Below, one piece after another: positions 8,749 through 16,654 of a stretch of DNA of 64,000 nucleotides (position 1 is the stretch's first letter; each line of letters begins with the position of its first letter). The translations under genes and the position numbers were made by a program. Below the pieces are notes generated by a model, which did not search any database, was not told the DNA's origin, and saw only the letters and a list, made by a program, of their open reading frames with translations. Source of the DNA: a virus; the IMG/VR virus record IMGVR_UViG_3300020190_000054, positions 1 to 64,000 of that record, one strand, 5' to 3'.

Positions 8749-9332
8749 TGGGCGGTAAATTTCGTCAAAAAGTTGAAGATCTTGAGCTTATTACAAGCTT
8801 CGATTTAATTGGGGCTGCTCATGAACTACTGGGCAATATTGACTTAGATCCAGCCAGTTCAAAAGTTGCCAACTCCTATGTGCAAGCTGACAATTTTTTT
8901 ACGCCTCAAGACGACGGGTTGAATAGCCAGCTTTGGTTTGGCAAAGTTTATTTGTTTCCTCCAAGTGGATCTTACTTTTGGGAAGAAAAGAATCAAAGAT
9001 GGAAAATGACACGAGCAAGTTCAGTGTCTTTGATCTCGGGGCATGCCTTGTGGTTTAGAAAACTTTACAAAGCCTGGATGAATGGAGAAGTTGAGCAAGG
9101 TCTTTATTTTAGTAACTGTCCAGACATGGTCAGATACGATCAAACAATCTTTGATTTCCCCATGTGTTTTCTCAGGACTGCTCCTGTTTTGATAAAAAAC
9201 ACCAGTGAAGGTATTGGGAGACATCGAACGTCTACCAGTTTTCTAGTTTATTTGCAACCGAAAGATCGCTCAGGTGAGGCAACTCAGAAATTCATTGACA
9301 TTTATTCAGATAGGGGACGAGTACTCGCTTGA
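8748..9332 (+). CDS. Phage Dam-like (PF05869-type) protein with altered catalytic motif
   Basis: 194 aa. It follows the pattern of phage N6-adenine methyltransferases of the Dam family: NIDLDPASSKVAN (acidic loop at residues about 30-42), FFTPQDDGL, then W-x-G-x-V. The catalytic (D/N)PPY motif expected next is replaced by FPPSGSYFW. The C-terminal part (SLISGHALWFRKLYKAWMN, DFPMCFLR, STSFLVYL) also follows the family. With the catalytic tetrapeptide changed, methyltransferase activity is doubtful; a regulatory or DNA-binding role is possible. It is coupled to the gene upstream and followed by dCTP deaminase. Confidence 0.6.
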   Translation: MGGKFRQKVEDLELITSFDLIGAAHELLGNIDLDPASSKVANSYVQADNFFTPQDDGLNSQLWFGKVYLFPPSGSYFWEEKNQRWKMTRASSVSLISGHALWFRKLYKAWMNGEVEQGLYFSNCPDMVRYDQTIFDFPMCFLRTAPVLIKNTSEGIGRHRTSTSFLVYLQPKDRSGEATQKFIDIYSDRGRVLA

Positions 9333-9365
9333 GTTCGGTATACTGAAAAACGAATTGAAGGTCTT

Positions 9366-9953
9366 ATGAGCGTTCTTGCAGATTGGGAAATTAAATACCT
9401 GGCCGAAAAAGAGGGGATGATTAGTCCGTTCCAGGATCATCTCGTCAGCGAAGAAAACGGACAACGCATTTTGAGCTATGGGCTTAGCTCTTATGGCTAC
9501 GACATTCGCCTGTCAACAAAGCAGTGTTTAATTTTCGGTCGTACCCAGTCTGGCGATTGCGATCCTAAAGAATTTAATAAAGATATTCTTCATCCAGCCG
9601 AGTTACTGGAAGATGAAAAAGGTCAGTATTTCTTGTTGCCTCCTTTTGGTTACTGCCTAGGGGTTGCAGAAGAACATCTCAAACTTCCCAGGGACATAAC
9701 TGTCGTCGCAGTTGGTAAATCAACCTATGCACGTTCTGGAATTTTGGTAAACATTACTCCAGCAGAAGCAGGATGGAAGGGTCATCTTACTTTGGAAATC
9801 AGTAATTGCACTGGACTTTTTAATCGCATCTATGCCAACGAAGGTATTACGCAACTGCTATTCCATCGTGGTAGTTCGTGTGAAACCAGTTACCAAGATC
9901 GAAAAGGCAAGTACCAAAACCAAACTCACAAAGTTGTGCTCGCCAAGGTATGA
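9366..9953 (+). CDS. dcd: dCTP deaminase
   Basis: 195 aa, the usual length. It deaminates dCTP to dUTP, feeding dTMP synthesis. Signature residues are visible: SYGYDIRLS (about 42-50), VGKSTYARSG (116-125), NITPAEAGWKGHLTLEISN (129-147) with the likely catalytic Glu134, and a C-terminal FHR. The TPxExxWxGxxTLEISN form is the cyanobacterial/Gram-negative type. ATG 9366 has a GAAGGT Shine-Dalgarno; a TATACT box about 24 nt upstream of the ATG may give it its own promoter. It works logically with ThyX at 51770-52402. Confidence 0.9.
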   Translation: MSVLADWEIKYLAEKEGMISPFQDHLVSEENGQRILSYGLSSYGYDIRLSTKQCLIFGRTQSGDCDPKEFNKDILHPAELLEDEKGQYFLLPPFGYCLGVAEEHLKLPRDITVVAVGKSTYARSGILVNITPAEAGWKGHLTLEISNCTGLFNRIYANEGITQLLFHRGSSCETSYQDRKGKYQNQTHKVVLAKV

Positions 9954-10150
9954 ACCCAACTACATGCTTAGATATTCTTGAGATTCTTTACGACGACGTT
10001 ATCTGTTTAGAAGACGATACCCTGGCAACAAAACTTGCTAGGTTTCGATCTGAAGAAGTGCAATGGGTTTTAAATATGATTAAACCCAGGCTTGAAGAAT
10101 TAAGAGATAGTTTAGAACTAGAAGAAATGAATCAACTTACGTTCGATTAA
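9950..10150 (+). CDS. Small acidic protein, unknown
   Basis: 66 aa, acidic and helical, starting at an ATG that overlaps the dcd stop codon (ATGA). It ends 4 nt into the convergent gene 10147-10536. It contains ICLEDDTLATKLARFRSEEV and a leucine-rich C-terminal helix. No function was recognised; coupling to dcd suggests joint expression. Confidence 0.55.
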   Translation: MNPTTCLDILEILYDDVICLEDDTLATKLARFRSEEVQWVLNMIKPRLEELRDSLELEEMNQLTFD

Positions 10151-10536
10151 TAATTGTAGGGACGGCCAAAGCTTGGTTGGGGTTTATTGGCATAGTTAGT
10201 GCTGCCCGCAGTGCCAATTGTATCTCCCATACTTGGCAACGTTGTTCCGTCGATCACGGCTTCGCTGCGCGGTGTTTTGCCACGAATCATCGGCTCGTCA
10301 ATCCCAGCCTTTTGACGAAACTTGCCCGCACTTTTTGCGGCACGGAAATATTTAGCAACCCGATCTTGCTGGCGGGCATTTTCAGTATCTGCCCTGGAAG
10401 CAGTAAGTTTTTCTTCTGTATCTAAACGGCGTAAATCCGTGTCATACGCTTGTTCCGGATTGAGGTCCGAAAGTTCTGCTCCAGACGTTCCAGAGTCTTT
10501 CTGGGGATCGTAAGTAGGATCGAAGAAGTTAAGCAT
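10147..10536 (-). CDS. Probable virion-associated protein, unknown
   Basis: 129 aa, hydrophilic. The N-terminus MLNFFDPTYDPQKDSGTSG and a charged helical middle (LRRLDTEEKLTASRADTENA) precede a Gly/Pro/Asn-rich tail. Its style matches the other minus-strand structural genes. A TAAAATA box lies just upstream of ATG 10536. No family was recognised. Confidence 0.55.
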   Translation of the reverse strand: MLNFFDPTYDPQKDSGTSGAELSDLNPEQAYDTDLRRLDTEEKLTASRADTENARQQDRVAKYFRAAKSAGKFRQKAGIDEPMIRGKTPRSEAVIDGTTLPSMGDTIGTAGSTNYANKPQPSFGRPYNY

Positions 10537-10572
10537 GATAGTATTTTAAAAGAGGTAATTCCGGCTTATAAG

Positions 10573-10920
10573 ATGATGCACGGAGACGCAACAGGTTTCT
10601 TAGATAGCTTCGTAAAAGACGAAGTGTTGTGTCGTTGTTTGTCTGAAGAAGATTTTGGACAACCTCTCGCTACGGCAAAAAGTGATGTACCATTACAGGA
10701 CATGTACAACCGTGGTTTAGTCGCATGTCAGGACGGAAGGGAGAGGACAAATTTGTCGATCGAGGGGGGACGGCCCGGAATGACGGGTTACATTCCGTCG
10801 ATGGAGCAGGGACTTCAGATGGGAGCAGCACCCAAGCCCAAAGCATTGGTGATGGAGCTGGAAGAGCCGACCGAGGAGATGCGCGAGATGTCACGAAAGC
10901 GCCGTGGTTTAACCCGGTAG
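10573..10920 (+). CDS. Unknown protein overlapping the DUF3310 gene
   Basis: 115 aa if begun at ATG 10573 (the frame is open further upstream, but that part lies antisense to 10147-10536). It has HGDATGFLDSFVKDEV, LSEEDFGQPL, then a Glu-rich C-terminal segment (LEEPTEEMREMSRKRRG). Its last 196 nt overlap the frame of the DUF3310 gene, which lies in the -1 frame relative to it. It could be a separate protein or the first half of a frameshift fusion. Confidence 0.5.
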   Translation: MMHGDATGFLDSFVKDEVLCRCLSEEDFGQPLATAKSDVPLQDMYNRGLVACQDGRERTNLSIEGGRPGMTGYIPSMEQGLQMGAAPKPKALVMELEEPTEEMREMSRKRRGLTR

Positions 10921-11255
10921 ATTCTTACAGTACGTCTGTAAATACTGTTCTTCCAGGATTGTTGTCTAATGATTGCGTGGATGGTGTGTGCCCAGTTCCC
11001 TGGGCCGTAGTTCCAACGCGACCGGAAATTAAAGAAGATGTAGTCAATCATCCCAGTCACTACACCGATGGTGGGATCGAATGTATTGAAGCAATTGAAG
11101 CTCAATTAACTCTTGAAGAGTATCGCGGTTACCTCAAGGGCAACATTGCAAAATATGTATGGCGTGAGCGTCACAAAGGAGGAAGTGAGTCCCTCAAGAA
11201 AGCCCAGTGGTACTTAACACGTCTTGTTGAGCTAGGCGACGTTCAGAAGGGCTGA
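10725..11255 (+). CDS. DUF3310 (SaV-like) domain protein
   Basis: 176 aa from ATG 10725. The C-terminal about 70 residues are a convincing DUF3310 domain: VNHPSHYTDGGIECIEAIEA, GYLKGNIAKYVWRERHKGG, SLKKAQWYLTRL. These small proteins are common in phage nucleotide or replication regions; their reaction is not established. The N-terminal 65 residues, encoded within the previous gene, are low-complexity and may not be translated. TTG or GTG codons near 10962-10990 are alternative starts. The end overlaps the convergent NblA-like gene by 13 nt. Confidence 0.75.
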   Translation: MSGRKGEDKFVDRGGTARNDGLHSVDGAGTSDGSSTQAQSIGDGAGRADRGDARDVTKAPWFNPVDSYSTSVNTVLPGLLSNDCVDGVCPVPWAVVPTRPEIKEDVVNHPSHYTDGGIECIEAIEAQLTLEEYRGYLKGNIAKYVWRERHKGGSESLKKAQWYLTRLVELGDVQKG

Positions 11256-11545
11256 AGCTCGTCTTCATCATCGTCATCGTCATAGACCATACAGGCCTGG
11301 GCTAGTTCAGCTAGTTCCAGGTCCGTTGGAATATCAAAATCAAGTTCAATGTGTTCTCCGGCCATTATTTCTTTTACCGCTTGCCACTCCATTAACCGCT
11401 GGTAGTAAAGGTTCAGGAGTGCGCTATGGAGTTGATCCCATGTCATTTCTTGCGCAGCAAGCTCAGCCTTACGCATGGAAAATTGAAGCTCTAATGGAAG
11501 TTCAAATTCGCGTGGTTCGACTGACCTCTCCATTGCGTTCTTCAT
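11243..11545 (-). CDS. nblA: NblA-like phycobilisome degradation adaptor with acidic tail
   Basis: 100 aa. Residues 14-68 follow the NblA/Ycf18 pattern: FELPLELQFSMRKAELAAQ (the LxxEQQFxxR region), then MTWDQLHSALLNLYYQRLM (the MSxEQxxxxLxxLYxQMM region), and a helical end. Cellular NblA (about 60 aa) links phycobilisomes to Clp protease; nblA genes are known in freshwater cyanophages such as Ma-LMM01 and in uncultured marine cyanophages. Here an extra about 35 residues end in DDDDDEDELQPF, which is unusual. It sits beside the endolysin gene, on the late strand. An unrelated two-helix protein is the alternative. Confidence 0.7.
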   Translation of the reverse strand: MKNAMERSVEPREFELPLELQFSMRKAELAAQEMTWDQLHSALLNLYYQRLMEWQAVKEIMAGEHIELDFDIPTDLELAELAQACMVYDDDDDEDELQPF

Positions 11546-11569
11546 GATTCTTTTGAAAGTATTCTAAGA

Positions 11570-12232
11570 CTAGCTTGCAAATATAGCGTCAAGGTCTTCT
11601 TCGGTGAATGGGTGCCAGGGGTTTTGCTTAATGTTGAATTCATTTGCAAATTCCGCCAGGAGATAGGGGTTGGTTACTTCTTCTAGTTTGCGGATTGCAC
11701 GGACCTGGTGAGGTGCGGCACTGTAGTTTCGGAATGCAGTAAGAAGAATTTCAGTAGACGCCCAGGGACTGGCATTTACTTCTCGCAAGAACAAATCAAC
11801 TTCTTCTCTCCGTCGTTCCAGCAAGCCACCAATGACTTTGTGTTCTTGGTCAAAGATCCAATGACTGATCTCATCTGTGGCAGCACCCCAGTCTTCTTGG
11901 TCGATGAAGTCGACGATGGCGCTGTAAAGAAAGGGTTCCCATCCAACAGAATGAACAAAAGAAATCAAAGCCTGTCGCATGGAGTCGTCCATATGGACAT
12001 TTAACTCTTTCAACTGTTTATCAATTAGTTTGATTTCGTGAAACAGATATTCCAGGGCTTTTTCTTTGGTGCAGCAATGGCCTTGGCGCACAGCAGAACC
12101 ATCGGGATAAAATTGAGTTCCATAACCAAATGTGTATGGGTCTTTGCCGGTTTGTTGATCCGGGTACGCTTTTTCGTTAAAACCTTCGTATTTACGAATA
12201 ATTTTTATGGCGTCGCCAAAGTAGCTACCCAT
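11570..12232 (-). CDS. Phage lysozyme (GH24-type endolysin)
   Basis: 220 aa. The N-terminal about 160 residues follow T4-type muramidases: IIRKYEGFNEKAYPD with catalytic Glu16, PYTFGYGT (about 32-39), ALISFVHSVGWEPF and ERRREEVDLFL. It hydrolyses peptidoglycan during lysis. No signal peptide or SAR segment is visible, so export by a holin is expected. The C-terminal about 60 residues (RNYSAAPHQVRAIRKLEEV) are an extra segment of unknown role. NblA lies just downstream in transcription. Confidence 0.88.
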   Translation of the reverse strand: MGSYFGDAIKIIRKYEGFNEKAYPDQQTGKDPYTFGYGTQFYPDGSAVRQGHCCTKEKALEYLFHEIKLIDKQLKELNVHMDDSMRQALISFVHSVGWEPFLYSAIVDFIDQEDWGAATDEISHWIFDQEHKVIGGLLERRREEVDLFLREVNASPWASTEILLTAFRNYSAAPHQVRAIRKLEEVTNPYLLAEFANEFNIKQNPWHPFTEEDLDAIFAS

Positions 12233-12278
12233 GGATTTAGATCAATTAAATCCATGATACACAAATAATAATTAAGTG

Positions 12279-12404
12279 TTAGCCCTTTCCCTGGCCACGG
12301 GATTTTTTACGTCCGTGATTTGGCTTGGAATGTTGACCGTCACCTTGTTTGGTGCGCTTTGGCTTCGATTCTTTTTTTAAAGAAGTAGTTTTTGCTTTTC
12401 CCAT
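12279..12404 (-). CDS. 41-aa highly basic protein
   Basis: A short frame from ATG 12404 to TAA 12279. The product begins MGKAKTTSLKKESKPKRTKQ and ends NHGRKKSRGQGKG; it is about one third Lys/Arg with no hydrophobic core. It follows the gene 12410-12715 closely, and both encode very basic small proteins. Binding to nucleic acid or packaging with virion DNA is plausible but unproven. Confidence 0.6.
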   Translation of the reverse strand: MGKAKTTSLKKESKPKRTKQGDGQHSKPNHGRKKSRGQGKG

Positions 12405-12409
12405 TTAAG

Positions 12410-12715
12410 TCACCATTTAACTTTATCTGCCCAGTAAGCAGCCGACATCCTGCCTTTTGCAATGTTTTTTGCATGACGTGCTTTAAAGCTGGCACGTTTT
12501 TGTTTCATGCGTTCAGATTCACCAGCTTTGGGTTTACCAGCGGTCTCTGCTCCTTGCTCACCAAACCTAATGATTTTTTCCTTCCCTCCTTCACACGCTT
12601 TGACAATGTGACTTTTCTTAGGATGCCCTGAAGTTTTTTGAGGTTTATTGCATGCCATTTCACTCTTCTTATACCGATGAGCGGCACTAGCTGCTTTTTT
12701 CGCCTTCTCAGACAT
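12410..12715 (-). CDS. Small basic phage protein, DUF5872-like
   Basis: 101 aa. The central and C-terminal blocks (VKACEGGKEKIIRFGEQG, RMKQKRASFKARHAKNI, MSAAYWADKVKW) match the pattern C-x2-G-x3-IRFG ... SF(K/R)ARH ... YWxxKxW of a widespread small phage/virus family of unknown function (DUF5872-type). It is rich in Lys. The ATG overlaps the end of the 915-aa structural gene by 8 nt. Confidence 0.65.
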   Translation of the reverse strand: MSEKAKKAASAAHRYKKSEMACNKPQKTSGHPKKSHIVKACEGGKEKIIRFGEQGAETAGKPKAGESERMKQKRASFKARHAKNIAKGRMSAAYWADKVKW

Positions 12716-15455
12716 TTAAACCTTTAAACAACGAAGTAAATTCACCCAGGATTTGAGATCCGGTTTTGGATTTGTAATCCGAATCATCATCTTCTAATCC
12801 TAACTTAAAGTAATTATCCACAGTACCTGCTTTTTCTTCTTTATCAAAAGTATCTTTATCTTCCCCAAAGAAACTTTCAATCGTACCGAGGGATGCAAAG
12901 GGATCACTTAAATCAAGCCCAGAAGTTTTCAGTGCGGTATCTCTTCCAGACTTAGTAAGCAATACCTGTTCGCCACGATCTAAGTCTGGGAAAAAGTTTG
13001 TGTAAAACTCATCTTCAGTTCCTTGATACCCAGAAGATTGAAATACTCTATAAAGTTCGGTCTGGGGTTTGGCCATTTCATCTTTATAATCTTCTGGCCT
13101 TTCAATGTAAGTAACACCAAGCACTTCTTGAGTAGGGCGTTGGCGTTTCTCATTTAAGTATTTAATTTCTTCTCGAATTTGTTGAGCAGAACCAGTGCGC
13201 AACGTTTCGATTACATACTGCTTTAACTCTTCAATATCTCCTTTAAATTCAGATAAACCATAACGTTCTAAAATCTCTTGCCAAGTATTTTTATCAGTAG
13301 GATCCAAGCCACGCAGCATCTCATCCGCAAATTCTTCTGGGGTTAAAAACTGCCCAAAAACCGACCCTTGCTTTAACGCTTCCTCTTTTAATGCCGGTAG
13401 TATTTGACTGTAAATATAATCGCTGACTTTGCTTGCATTAAGAATGTCATCAGCTGGGTCATAACCACGTCCTTGTCCTTTTACCTGGAAGTGAACACGA
13501 GCAAATTGATCTTTATCGTTAACATCAATGCCAAAACGATAAGCTTGCTGAGCCCAGTACGGATCACCGTTCTTTGCTGCTTCCCAATCAGCTTCCACGG
13601 TTGACTTTTGAGTAGCGTAATCAGCTTCTCTTGCTTTGTTTCCAGTGGGATTAAAGTAAAAATCAGCATCAAAATATCGACCAGGCGTGGACTTTAGCTG
13701 GTCAATATATTGTTTTGACCTAATATCTGCCACTAATTTGGCAGCATTCATAATGTCTTGCGTCTGAAAAGGATTTTGTTCTTCTTGTCGAATATCAAGA
13801 TACTCAACAAATTCATCCATGGAACGAGATGTGTCAAAACGAGGAATCAAATACTTATCAATAAACTCTCTTGCAAATTCGGCTTCTACTTTGATTTGTT
13901 GTTGTGCTTCTCCATCGGACAAGCCAAGCTCAATAGCTTCGTCATACTTAGTTTTTAACTCATTATCAAACCATTGTTGCCAGTTGTAAGAAACATTGTT
14001 ACGTACACCGCTAATTCCCTGGAGCTGTTTAAGCAAGGATTCTTCTGCTTTTCCTGCCGAAGTAAAGGAAAGCAGACCACCAACTCCTGAATCCCCCAGG
14101 ATTGAATTAGATAGTTCTTTATTGATGTCGTAGATTTCAGAAAAACCACCAAAGCCCTGGAAGATTGCCAACTCTTGTTCTCTTGCTTTGGCTTTCTTCA
14201 TTTCGCTAATGGTATCTTTTAAAACATTCTGTGCCAGGGCACCAAACTTTTTGACATCAACTTGGGCTTTTTCTCCTACTGCTTCGTTGATGGCGTCTTC
14301 TAATTCTGTAATTCCATAACCAGCATTAGCGTTGTAATTTAAACGAATTTGTTGATCCTCTGGACGATCAGACAAACGGAATAACGCTGCAAAATCATCA
14401 GCTTTTGTTACATCTAAATAATTCTTTTTCGCCAGAGAATCCCAGTACGGATCATCGCGCTTAGCTTTTTCCCACTCAGCGGCAACTTCCGGAATGTTTA
14501 ACAAACGTTGCGTTTGTGTATCTGTGTCAATACCTAACTGCAGGGTACGTGCCGCTTGAAGGTCTGCATCCGTGGGGGTTTCTTCAATGTATTTGTTAGC
14601 TGCTGTCGTTATTTCAGCAGCGTTACCGCGCCTTCCTGCTGCTTTACCTGTGTTTGTGTAATGTTGTAGGTAATATCCATTTTCGCCATACCTCTGGGTA
14701 ATATCAATATCGTCATTGGCGACTGCAGCTTGCCAGGATTGGGAAACTTCGGGATTTTGGTTTTTGTAGTACGAAGGATCAAACTCACCATATGGCGGTT
14801 TAGCCCCAAGAGATGCATCCCATACTTGTAATTTTTCAGTCGAGTAAAAAGACTTGTAATAGTCTTCCAGGGTTTTCTTTAGTCTTGAGTCAATGTTCTG
14901 TATGTTACGAATTGTTTCCCGACGGTTAACATAATCACCGCCCTGCGTGTTGTTTGCCGTTCCAACCGTTGTATCATATGCAGAGTTTTTTGCTGCATTT
15001 GCCTGGTTGGTACTGGTATTTGTAGCATTTAACTGCGAATTAGATTGATTGGTCGCTGCATTGATCTTATTTGCATTGCGATTTTGCTCGTTTAATTGAA
15101 TATTGGTGTTGTTATATCGACTTCTTGTTTCGTAATCTGTGTAAGATTCTTGTTCCCAGTAACCTTGCTGAATTGGAACACTTTCAGTCCTTGTTACAGG
15201 AACCGCTGTCATTTGGGAACGACCCTGTGAATCGTATGTAGTTCTATATTCGTAAGTCGTGTATGTCCGCGTTTCCCAAACTGTTCGATATTTATAAACA
15301 GACCTGTATTTTGTTACCGGAACTCGATAGTAGTCAATCTCCGGGTAATCTGTTTTTAAATTCGTAGGAAAGTTAGTCGGATAATCAGTTTTATAATCTG
15401 TTTTTTCGTAACTTAAGTTCCATTTACGAGCAGCTGGATCATACGAAAGTCCCAT
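12708..15455 (-). CDS. Large virion protein, possibly ejected internal protein
   Basis: 915 aa. The first 110 residues are Tyr/Thr/Arg-rich (VTKYRSVYKYRTVWETRTYT), followed by an Asn-rich coiled region (about 125-170) and a long mainly helical body. FDPSYYKNQNPEVSQSW and HYTNTGKAAGRRGN resemble the 'FDPxYY...NPDV...HY...G...GR' repeats seen in large phage structural proteins. Two internal segments, AEWEKAKRDDPYWDSLAKK and ADWEAAKNGDPYWAQQAYR, are related and imply an internal duplication. No enzyme motif was found. The size and late position suit an internal/ejection or tail protein. Confidence 0.65.
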   Translation of the reverse strand: MGLSYDPAARKWNLSYEKTDYKTDYPTNFPTNLKTDYPEIDYYRVPVTKYRSVYKYRTVWETRTYTTYEYRTTYDSQGRSQMTAVPVTRTESVPIQQGYWEQESYTDYETRSRYNNTNIQLNEQNRNANKINAATNQSNSQLNATNTSTNQANAAKNSAYDTTVGTANNTQGGDYVNRRETIRNIQNIDSRLKKTLEDYYKSFYSTEKLQVWDASLGAKPPYGEFDPSYYKNQNPEVSQSWQAAVANDDIDITQRYGENGYYLQHYTNTGKAAGRRGNAAEITTAANKYIEETPTDADLQAARTLQLGIDTDTQTQRLLNIPEVAAEWEKAKRDDPYWDSLAKKNYLDVTKADDFAALFRLSDRPEDQQIRLNYNANAGYGITELEDAINEAVGEKAQVDVKKFGALAQNVLKDTISEMKKAKAREQELAIFQGFGGFSEIYDINKELSNSILGDSGVGGLLSFTSAGKAEESLLKQLQGISGVRNNVSYNWQQWFDNELKTKYDEAIELGLSDGEAQQQIKVEAEFAREFIDKYLIPRFDTSRSMDEFVEYLDIRQEEQNPFQTQDIMNAAKLVADIRSKQYIDQLKSTPGRYFDADFYFNPTGNKAREADYATQKSTVEADWEAAKNGDPYWAQQAYRFGIDVNDKDQFARVHFQVKGQGRGYDPADDILNASKVSDYIYSQILPALKEEALKQGSVFGQFLTPEEFADEMLRGLDPTDKNTWQEILERYGLSEFKGDIEELKQYVIETLRTGSAQQIREEIKYLNEKRQRPTQEVLGVTYIERPEDYKDEMAKPQTELYRVFQSSGYQGTEDEFYTNFFPDLDRGEQVLLTKSGRDTALKTSGLDLSDPFASLGTIESFFGEDKDTFDKEEKAGTVDNYFKLGLEDDDSDYKSKTGSQILGEFTSLFKGLNV

Positions 15456-15456
15456 G

Positions 15457-15819
15457 TCACACCGCCAAGGTCAAGCTGCTGTCGTAATGTAAAAAAATGT
15501 CGATTACATCTTGCGACATCCAAGCTTTAATTCTATCCAGCCTAGCTTCGCTAAAGAATTCTTGATTTTGATACCACTGTTCCATGGGTGTACTGGACTT
15601 GGACGCATTGCAACGTCGACAGCATGGAATTAAATTATATCGATTGCTGGAACCAGAACGAAAACGGGGTATGATGTGATCCAAGCTTGTTGCATCTGCA
15701 TCACAATATCCACACTTATGTTCCCAGTCTTTGTAAATCTCCTCTCTAAAACGTTTTTTAGCAAGTTTGGGGGTTATCTCAACGAGTAAAGCAAGTGGTT
15801 CATGCTCGCTCGCAAACAT
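15457..15819 (-). CDS. HNH endonuclease
   Basis: 120 aa. A compact zinc-binding HNH fold is visible: C36-x2-C39, then TSLDHIIPRFRSGSSNRYN with the His-Asn-His core, then C-C-x2-C (66-70) followed by NASK. It cleaves DNA nonspecifically or at target sites; it could aid packaging or be a free-standing homing-type nuclease. It ends 2 nt before the 915-aa gene and is the first gene of that transcription segment. Confidence 0.82.
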   Translation of the reverse strand: MFASEHEPLALLVEITPKLAKKRFREEIYKDWEHKCGYCDADATSLDHIIPRFRSGSSNRYNLIPCCRRCNASKSSTPMEQWYQNQEFFSEARLDRIKAWMSQDVIDIFLHYDSSLTLAV

Positions 15820-15955
15820 ACTTTTCAGTAGTCGTTACCTTATTCTAAGTTTGATCATCCGTATAGAACTGTTACAAAACCATTAAAGCTTTCTTAAAAA
15901 CCATGTCGTTTTTTTCATAATCGGTAAGGTGTTTTTGTACGCGTTTCTTTGCGCC

Positions 15956-16180
15956 ATGACCAAAGTCCGAGGTTGGGTTCCTGTCAGCAGAGCTGTTGAG
16001 CTGCTCGGTATTGACCGCAAGACTCTCTTTAAGCTCCGCGACAACGGCACCTTGAAACTGGGGCCGCACTTCGCAGCTTTTCCTGAGACCCGTTCCCGTG
16101 ATAGCTATCGGTGGAATACCGAAAACATCAGGAAGCATCTGCGGAAACAAGCTCCGGAATTGCTGACTGTTTCAAATTAA
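15956..16180 (+). CDS. Excisionase-like winged HTH protein
   Basis: 74 aa from ATG 15956; a GTG at 15929 with a TAAGG nearby is an alternative start. The sequence WVPVSRAVELLGIDRKTLFK, then LRDNGTLKLGPHFA and RWNTENIRKHL, is the MerR/Xis-type winged helix used by excisionases and small phage regulators. It lies on the plus strand and its 3' end overlaps the recombinase-like fragment on the other strand by 53 nt, a convergent int/xis-like arrangement. Confidence 0.6.
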   Translation: MTKVRGWVPVSRAVELLGIDRKTLFKLRDNGTLKLGPHFAAFPETRSRDSYRWNTENIRKHLRKQAPELLTVSN

Positions 16181-16562
16181 TTTGCTTATAGAATTTTTTG
16201 CGAAATTGATAACTAAGAACCAGATCAGTAATGTTGTACGACACCTGACCTGACGCAATAGTTTTATAGATCAAAAAGCAAAGTTCTTCCCAACAGCTTT
16301 CCACATTGGAAGGCTGTTTTTCTTTAAGTTGAAATAAAAGAACCCATTGTGGATGCAATGGGCGAAGAGGTCTTTTTTTATTTTTAATTGATATTGTGTT
16401 ATCAACATTCCAACGGAAACCTTTTAGTTCTTCTGGCTTAACACCAAAGGTTGCCATCATGCCATAAAACCAACTTATCTTTCGACCGTTGCGGAATGAA
16501 AGACTATGGAAAAAATCATCCACTATCCGCTGGTCAAGCGGCGGAGGCTGAAAAGGAATCAT
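16128..16562 (-). CDS. Tyrosine recombinase-like fragment
   Basis: 144 aa from ATG 16562. SWFYGMMATFGVKPEELKGF followed by STIK-like strands (NTISIKNKKRPLRPLHPQWV) matches the first part of the catalytic domain of cyanobacterial/cyanophage integrases (YGMLATYGLRxHE ... KTGxRxVxPLxPEW). The first catalytic Arg position appears to be Lys (GVKPEE), and the distal HxxR and Tyr motifs are absent. It is therefore a truncated, probably catalytically inactive integrase remnant, or a small protein re-using the fold. An inverted repeat and promoter-like sequence lie upstream. Confidence 0.45.
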   Translation of the reverse strand: MIPFQPPPLDQRIVDDFFHSLSFRNGRKISWFYGMMATFGVKPEELKGFRWNVDNTISIKNKKRPLRPLHPQWVLLFQLKEKQPSNVESCWEELCFLIYKTIASGQVSYNITDLVLSYQFRKKFYKQINLKQSAIPELVSADAS

Positions 16563-16639
16563 GGCGTGTACTGCGGCGGTAGAACCCAACCGTATGCATG
16601 GTACCTAACAGAGCGTCAGCTCTAAAGCAATTCTTAATG

Positions 16640-16653
16640 AGTCCCGTGGGACT
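16640..16653. promoter_or_regulatory. 14-bp perfect inverted repeat, operator candidate
   Basis: AGTCCCGTGGGACT, a perfect dyad in the 100-bp gap between the recombinase fragment and gene 16690-16917. It lies just downstream of the -10-like box of the minus-strand promoter candidate, a typical repressor-operator position. Confidence 0.4.
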
Positions 16654-16654
16654 T

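Noticed and set aside
15872-16150. Minus-strand frame opposite the excisionase-like gene
   Set aside because: The plus-strand product has a clear winged-HTH pattern; the minus-strand product has none.
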